From Lachnospiraceae bacterium (GTDB lineage: Bacteria > Bacillota_A > Clostridia > Lachnospirales > Lachnospiraceae): a stretch of DNA of 37,015 nucleotides. Positions 32,523-37,015 of this stretch are shown piece by piece; within the stretch, counting starts at the first letter, position 1, and each line of letters starts with the position of its first letter. The notes beneath the pieces are model-generated. The model did no database searches and was not told where the DNA came from. It saw only the letters and a list, made by a program, of their open reading frames with translations. The stretch is from contig JAGAUD010000029.1 in NCBI GenBank assembly GCA_017620975.1, forward strand, positions 1 to 37,015, given 5' to 3'. Position numbers and translations under genes: made by a program.

Positions 32523-34214
32523 TCACTGTTTCACGACTTTACAACGCTTTTTACAACACGCTATCCCATATTTCAGCACTTTCTGCATGCCATCATTCAG
32601 AAGAACCTCTTCATAACGCTGCATCTCTATCTGCTCTAATGCCCGGCTGCAGCCTTGCTCCAGTTTTCCATCCTCCGCGTATTTGAGTTCAATAATAATT
32701 CCAAGCCTTTCTTCGCCGATTTCTATCACAATATCACTATAACCTTCGCCGCTCTCCCGGTTGGAAGATACCGCCCAGCTTTCCTTATAGCTCAACAGCC
32801 CAAGAAGAATACCATGGTAGAAATTTTCCTTTTTAGCCTTTACAAAAGTATCCCGAATGCTGATAGTATTCCACAGATACTCGTTAAACTGCTTCTCAAT
32901 ACCTGCTGCATCCCCCTTTCGAAATGCCTCACAAAAAGCATCCAGCGTACTGCCGTCCGCCTGCACAGTCTCTTGAAACCAGGTATAAATCTGCTTCGTA
33001 AAAATCTTTCGTATTTCCAGATTGGGAATTTTCAAGCAGAAAATATCGCCATCCGGCTCCCCCTCCTGAGTCAGATATCCCGTCATATACAGAACGCTCC
33101 AAAGATTATCTATGGTGCTGTCCACATCCCTGTAAGTCAGTTCCTGGTGAATCTCTTTGTGTATGGTTTCCCCTGCGATCAGCTGCTCAATTTCACGCTT
33201 CGTAGTAGTTGTTTTGGCTTTTTGAATAAAACGCCTTACCATATCGTTACTACTTGTATTCGTCCAGTAATCTCTGGGCGCTGCCTGAGGATTCACGCGA
33301 AGAGCATCCACATAGTTCATAACATCCCAGGGACAATATACATCCACCATTCCAAACTGATAACCGTCATACCAGTCCTTTATGGTCTCAAATGCTTCTT
33401 CACAGTCATAATAAGTCAGCAGCGCCTCCACTTCCTGATTTGTAAAGCCAAAATACTCATCAAACTGTACATCCGTAATAGAGAAAATCTTCGGATTATT
33501 CAGCCCCGTAAAAATACTCTCCTTAGAAATACGCAGACAGCCTGTCAGCACAGCAAAAAAAAGATTGTCATTGCTCTTTAACGCCTGTGAAAATATGCTC
33601 CGCACCAGGTTCACCATAGAATCATAATAGCCATATTGTTTCGCTTTATCCAGCGGAACATCATATTCATCTATTAATATAATTACTTTCTGCCCAAAAT
33701 GCTTCCGCAACAGTTCAGACAATGTCAACAGACTATTTACAAGATCCGCTTCTGCCATGGAAAAGCTCTCCTGCTCCACCTTGATCAGCTGTGCATAAAG
33801 CTGCTTTTCCACCAAAGTAAGCTCATCGCTGGAAAGTAAAAACTGAAACCGAAGTGCCTCCCTTCCGATTACCGAGCAAAACATGGAACGGGCTGCTTCA
33901 AAGGTACTTCCACTGACCCCCTTCAGACTGATGGAGATTACCGGAAACTTCCCCATATATTCCTCACACAGCTTCTCTTCCTGCTCAATTTCCAACCCCG
34001 CAAAAAGAGAACTATCACTTCCATACTCAAAGAAATATTTCAGCATGCTCATATTCAGGGACTTGCCAAATCTTCTTGGGCGCGTGAAAAGATTCACCTT
34101 TCCCCAATTATGAAGCAGTTCCTTAATGAGACCGGTTTTATCAATATAATAAAAATTTTCCGTACGTATCTCTTCAAAATTCTCAATGCCTATAGGAAGT
34201 TTTTTTAATACCAT
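32523..34214 (-). CDS. AAA-ATPase-like protein with C-terminal PD-(D/E)XK nuclease domain
   Basis: 563 residues. The N-terminus (PIGIENFEEIRTENFYYIDKTGLIKELL) is the hallmark of the AAA-ATPase-like/DUF1703 family. Walker A is RPRRFGKS (45-52) and Walker B is KVIILIDEYD (~175-184). The C-terminal nuclease core is SDIVIEIGEERLGIIIELKY, giving Asp494, Glu509 and Lys511. The family is abundant and often multicopy in gut Firmicutes and Bacteroidetes. Its role is unknown; defence or mobile-element links are suggested only by the fold. The gene stands alone with its own promoter. Confidence 0.92.
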   Translation of the reverse strand: MVLKKLPIGIENFEEIRTENFYYIDKTGLIKELLHNWGKVNLFTRPRRFGKSLNMSMLKYFFEYGSDSSLFAGLEIEQEEKLCEEYMGKFPVISISLKGVSGSTFEAARSMFCSVIGREALRFQFLLSSDELTLVEKQLYAQLIKVEQESFSMAEADLVNSLLTLSELLRKHFGQKVIILIDEYDVPLDKAKQYGYYDSMVNLVRSIFSQALKSNDNLFFAVLTGCLRISKESIFTGLNNPKIFSITDVQFDEYFGFTNQEVEALLTYYDCEEAFETIKDWYDGYQFGMVDVYCPWDVMNYVDALRVNPQAAPRDYWTNTSSNDMVRRFIQKAKTTTTKREIEQLIAGETIHKEIHQELTYRDVDSTIDNLWSVLYMTGYLTQEGEPDGDIFCLKIPNLEIRKIFTKQIYTWFQETVQADGSTLDAFCEAFRKGDAAGIEKQFNEYLWNTISIRDTFVKAKKENFYHGILLGLLSYKESWAVSSNRESGEGYSDIVIEIGEERLGIIIELKYAEDGKLEQGCSRALEQIEMQRYEEVLLNDGMQKVLKYGIACCKKRCKVVKQ

Positions 34215-34262
34215 AAGTCATGCACTCACTTTCAAAGGTATGATTTTTCGTACTTTTATTAA

Positions 34263-34291
34263 AGTGTACCATAGACATAGGTTTTTATCAA
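34263..34291 (-). promoter_or_regulatory. Promoter of the AAA-ATPase-like gene
   Basis: Read leftwards: TTGATA (34291-34286), 17-nt spacer ending in TGG, -10 TACACT (34268-34263). Confidence 0.55.
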
Positions 34292-34299
34292 GCACCGGC

Positions 34300-35139
34300 T
34301 CACCCGGCAAAAGAAACAAAAAATTCCTCCGTTTCGCCCGGCAAGAGAACCCTGTGACCGCCCGGTCGATTAAGTCCGTTTACCTGCCCGCACTGTGGCT
34401 CTATGCAAAGAAATCCCTGCACGCCGCCTGCATTGAACGTCACCCACTCATCGAAATTCTCAGACACGGTAAACCGAATATTGTCCAGATACGCAGTGTG
34501 TCCTGCTGCCGTATAGAAACCTGAAATCTTTCTGCCTTTCGGGCAGGTACCGGTGCAGTACTCCTGCTCCTGTGCGGTAAGCTCTGCCATCTCACCGATA
34601 GGAATGAAGTTCTCATTGCAGACAAAGCGCTGTCCGATCGGCACACTGAAAAATGCCGGCTCCGCAAACGAGGTATGGTAAGCAAGGGTGTAGGGCATGG
34701 CGGTATCGCCGGTATTTTTAAGATGCAGTTTGCGAGTAAGGCCCTCCGGTGTAAGAGTATCAGTTATTGTCATTGAAAATGGGAAGGGATAGCGTTCTCC
34801 TTTGTTCTCATAGACAGCTTCCACCCGACTCCGGGTCTGCTCCGTTAACTGAAAAACAGCATCAAACATCAGCCCATGCAGGTGATTGTTGCGGGCAGGC
34901 TCATTGATGGGTAAATAATAGCTCTTTTCATCAAAGGTAAATTCTCCTTTTTCCACACGATTTGCAGGGAAAAGAAGTGGGATGCCGTAAACATACGGCT
35001 CTTTCTTCAAGGCATCCATGCTCTGAGGACTGCGCAGTATCTGCTTGTCCCCACAAGTGAGACTGATCATGTTCATTCCAAAATCAGGCAGGACTCTTGC
35101 CTGCCAGGTTCCTGCCTGCAGTATTACTTCATTTTCCAT
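34300..35139 (-). CDS. Aldose 1-epimerase family protein
   Basis: 279 residues. Galactose-mutarotase-like beta-sandwich with GIPLLFPANRVEKGEFTFD, NNHLHGL (His86, His88), LAYHTSF (His155) and FLCIEPQCG (Glu, the usual general base). Such enzymes interconvert alpha and beta anomers of free hexoses, or of hexose-6-phosphates in the YeaD branch. The motifs needed for catalysis are present. It faces the divergent ECF gene and has no pathway partners in the window. Confidence 0.9.
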   Translation of the reverse strand: MENEVILQAGTWQARVLPDFGMNMISLTCGDKQILRSPQSMDALKKEPYVYGIPLLFPANRVEKGEFTFDEKSYYLPINEPARNNHLHGLMFDAVFQLTEQTRSRVEAVYENKGERYPFPFSMTITDTLTPEGLTRKLHLKNTGDTAMPYTLAYHTSFAEPAFFSVPIGQRFVCNENFIPIGEMAELTAQEQEYCTGTCPKGRKISGFYTAAGHTAYLDNIRFTVSENFDEWVTFNAGGVQGFLCIEPQCGQVNGLNRPGGHRVLLPGETEEFFVSFAG

Positions 35140-35272
35140 TTTATGCCAACTACCTCCATTTCACTCCGGCGAATATCAAGCGGATATTTGCAATCCCTTG
35201 CATGATACCGCATCAAACACGAAAACTAAATGAACGAGACTTTGCATTTTATGTACTAACCATCGAAAATTC

Positions 35273-35301
35273 TTGCAAAGTTTTTTATCCGGATATAAAA
35301 T
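35273..35301 (+). promoter_or_regulatory. Promoter of the ECF S component/kinase pair
   Basis: TTGCAA (35273-35278), 17-nt spacer, TAAAAT (35296-35301), about 75 nt before the start codon. Confidence 0.6.
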
Positions 35302-35375
35302 TATCTTCATAATAAACTATTTTCAAAAAGCAGTCAATCTGTTTTAAAAAGAGTAAAAGAGGTATCACCGACAAT

Positions 35376-35972
35376 ATGAGGCAAACTATTAAAAATATGA
35401 CTTTATCCGCCATGTTCCTGGCAATCGGTATGATTCTGCCCTTTTTGACAGGACAGTTGGAACAAATCGGCAATATGCTGCTACCCATGCACATCCCTGT
35501 ACTGCTGTGCGGGTTTATTTGCGGCTGGTCCTACGGGCTGGCTGTCGGCTTTATCCTGCCGCTTTTTCGCTCTATATGCTTCGGCATGCCCATCCTTTTC
35601 CCCAATGCTGCTTCTATGGCATTCGAGCTGGGTACCTATGGCTTCATTTCCGGATTTTTGTATGGGCGTTCCCGGTGGAAATGCATCGTTTCACTGTATC
35701 GTTCCCTGCTGGCGGCTATGGTGACCGGACGGGTTGTCTGGGGCTTTGTGCAAATGATTTTCCTTGGAATCAGCGGGAATACTTTTACGTGGAAAATGTT
35801 TTTGACCAGTGCACTGCTCAATGCTATCCCCGGAATCATCCTACAGTTACTTCTGATCCCGGCTATTATGGTAGTCTTGAAGCGCGCGGGAATGGTGCAT
35901 TTTCATGATGGGCATTTTCATATGAAAACGCATTCCCGAAAGAATTCTCATAACCCATGTGAAAGGGATTGA
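35376..35972 (+). CDS. ECF transporter S component
   Basis: 198 residues, very hydrophobic, with five or six membrane helices. The start MTLSAMFLAIGMILPFL...IPVLLCGFICGWSYGLAVGFILPL matches substrate-binding S components, which dock on shared EcfAA'T modules to import vitamins or precursors. The C-terminal tail is His-rich (HFHDGHFHMKTH), which is unusual. Start: ATG at 35376, or ATG at 35397 seven codons on; the ribosome site (AGAGG) is weakly spaced. The next gene, a nucleoside-kinase-like protein, starts 4 nt later, so the transported compound may be phosphorylated on entry. Confidence 0.88.
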   Translation: MRQTIKNMTLSAMFLAIGMILPFLTGQLEQIGNMLLPMHIPVLLCGFICGWSYGLAVGFILPLFRSICFGMPILFPNAASMAFELGTYGFISGFLYGRSRWKCIVSLYRSLLAAMVTGRVVWGFVQMIFLGISGNTFTWKMFLTSALLNAIPGIILQLLLIPAIMVVLKRAGMVHFHDGHFHMKTHSRKNSHNPCERD

Positions 35973-35976
35973 TAAA

Positions 35977-36636
35977 ATGCAGACCACATTTGACACGATC
36001 ATATCCGAGATTACATATAAAATAGAAGAACTTGTTTCCCGCAAGCCCTATGTACTTGTGGCAATAGACGGCAGATGTGCTTCAGGCAAAACCACTCTGG
36101 CTGCTGCCCTGGCTGACAGACTGAACGCGGCATCAGCTGTGGTCCTGAACACTGTTCCCACATCGCATACAAGTTCACCTGATACTTCTGCGCCGCTTCG
36201 TTGCAAAATTATACACATGGACCACTTTTTCCTGCGTCCCGAGCAGCGGACACCTGCGCGGCTGGCAGAGCCCGGCGGAAATGTGGACTATGAACGGTTT
36301 CTGGCTGAGGTATTACTGCCGCTTTCTAAGCAGGAGGCTTTTGCGTACCGTCCTTTTGACTGTAAGACTTTTGAACTCAAAGATGCAATTCCTGTGAATC
36401 CGGTTCCTGTTACGATTGTAGAGGGCAGCTATGCCTGCCATCCGCTTCTGCGGGAATATTATAATCTGAAAGTGTTTTTAACAGTGGATAAAGATGAGCA
36501 GATGAGACGTATCCTATGCAGAAATGGGAGTGAGGCTGCTGCCACTTTTCGCGATAAGTGGATTCCGTTGGAGGAAAAATATTTTAGTGCTTGTAATGTG
36601 GAAGTATGTTGTGATATGACTTTTACAAATGCATAA
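35977..36636 (+). CDS. Uridine kinase-like P-loop kinase
   Basis: 219 residues from the ATG at 35977, after GAAAGGGATTGATAA. A GTG six codons earlier overlaps the ECF gene and is less likely. Walker A is DGRCASGKTT (31-40). The HMDHFFLRPEQRTPARLAEPGGNVDYERF block corresponds to the substrate-binding DDFY-like motif of uridine/pantothenate kinases. IVEGSYACHP (strand with Glu) and RILCRNG (lid) follow. It probably phosphorylates a nucleoside- or vitamin-like compound brought in by the adjacent S component. The exact substrate is open. Confidence 0.85.
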   Translation: MQTTFDTIISEITYKIEELVSRKPYVLVAIDGRCASGKTTLAAALADRLNAASAVVLNTVPTSHTSSPDTSAPLRCKIIHMDHFFLRPEQRTPARLAEPGGNVDYERFLAEVLLPLSKQEAFAYRPFDCKTFELKDAIPVNPVPVTIVEGSYACHPLLREYYNLKVFLTVDKDEQMRRILCRNGSEAAATFRDKWIPLEEKYFSACNVEVCCDMTFTNA

Positions 36637-36814
36637 GCCCATGGAACACAAGGAAATCAAGGCAATCGGCTGCAGATATGTGATGACTTATCATCTATCC
36701 TCTCCTTGTGTGCCGTGCATCTGCTTGTTGCTATTTGGCCATCAATTTCATTTAGTTACTATTAACCTATCAGGTAAAACAATTATTGGAAATATTAGAA
36801 CAGGAGAGTCTGAT

Positions 36815-37015
36815 TTGAAAAATACAATGGAATATAAGGGCTATATAGGAAGCGTTGAATTTTCTGAAGCAGACGGAGTTTTCTTTGGAAAAGTAATGGG
36901 AATCAAGGCTCTGATTTCATACGAAGGAACGAATGCCAAAGAACTCGTAGATGATTTTCATGGTGCAGTCGACGATTATTTAGCCTTGTGTACCGATCAG
37001 GGGACAGAACCCGAA
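36815..37015 (+). CDS. HicB-like antitoxin-type protein, 5' part (cut by window end)
   Basis: The visible 67 codons read MKNTMEYKGYIGSVEFSEADGVFFGKV, then SYEGTNAKELVDDFHGAVDDYLALC. This is the degenerate RNase-H-like HicB fold with its usual EGxxxxEAxxxFxxAVDDYL ending. The start is TTG at 36815, eight nt after AGGAG; ATG at 36827 is possible. HicB proteins neutralise HicA mRNA-interferase toxins and repress their own operon through a C-terminal DNA-binding domain, which would lie outside the window. No HicA ORF is visible in the 178 bp upstream. Confidence 0.85.
   Translation, partial: MKNTMEYKGYIGSVEFSEADGVFFGKVMGIKALISYEGTNAKELVDDFHGAVDDYLALCTDQGTEPE

Noticed and set aside
36641..36814. 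Longer N-terminus for the HicB-like protein from the ATG at 36641
   Set aside because: The added residues (Cys- and Leu-rich, no HicB similarity) and lack of a ribosome site argue against it. TTG 36815 has AGGAG at good spacing and gives the family's usual N-terminus.

Overview
The window looks like chromosomal DNA of an anaerobic Firmicute, most likely a Lachnospiraceae-type gut bacterium. Reasons: the gdpP-rplI-dnaB and rpsF-ssb-rpsR blocks, the paired glgC/glgD, a pyruvate formate-lyase locus next to a small 2[4Fe-4S] ferredoxin, strong AGGAGG-type ribosome binding sites, a sortase-anchored surface protein, a GlpP antiterminator and PD-(D/E)XK nuclease families common in that group. The genus cannot be fixed from this sequence alone.

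Layout. 1-2250: end of a pyruvate formate-lyase (PFL) gene, two small ORFs, then pflA. The PFL reading frame stops just before the glycyl-radical domain. That domain (with RVSGY) is encoded two ORFs downstream as its own 79-residue protein, so PFL appears split. The 67-residue ORF between them copies the first half of the domain but has a Cys-rich tail instead of the radical loop. A 165-bp nested palindrome follows pflA. 2277-7087: ferredoxin and, convergently, a 1468-residue wall-anchored metallophosphoesterase. 7523-8726: a glycerol-1-phosphate dehydrogenase pseudogene with two internal deletions. 8762-14013: gdpP, rplI, dnaB and a MerR-type coiled-coil protein, read leftwards, with a long structured leader before gdpP. 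14391-15428: a possible 27-codon ORF and an Rpn-type nuclease/transposase.

15570-20581: four leftward catabolic genes, alternating Gfo/Idh/MocA oxidoreductases and TIM-barrel isomerase/epimerases, divergent from an AraC regulator. 20641-23030: rpsF-ssb-rpsR and, upstream, a DUF951 gene and a YdcF-like membrane protein. 23136-26468: glycogen synthesis genes glgC-glgD and a sirtuin. 26504-27511: a membrane-anchored amidase. 27884-32494: a glycerol-3-phosphate operon (FAD dehydrogenase with a BFD-like domain, second FAD/NAD oxidoreductase, DUF1667, glpP, HAD phosphatase). It has a perfect-consensus promoter and a leader terminator suited to GlpP control. 32523-37015: an AAA-ATPase/PD-(D/E)XK protein, an aldose-1-epimerase-like gene, an ECF S component with a uridine-kinase-like P-loop kinase, and the start of a HicB-type gene cut by the window edge.

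The most notable system is the three-ORF PFL arrangement. Next are the GlpP-type attenuator, the structured gdpP leader and the paired oxidoreductase/epimerase operon. Promoters and terminators were found by eye as -35/-10 matches and inverted repeats; none is experimentally supported.
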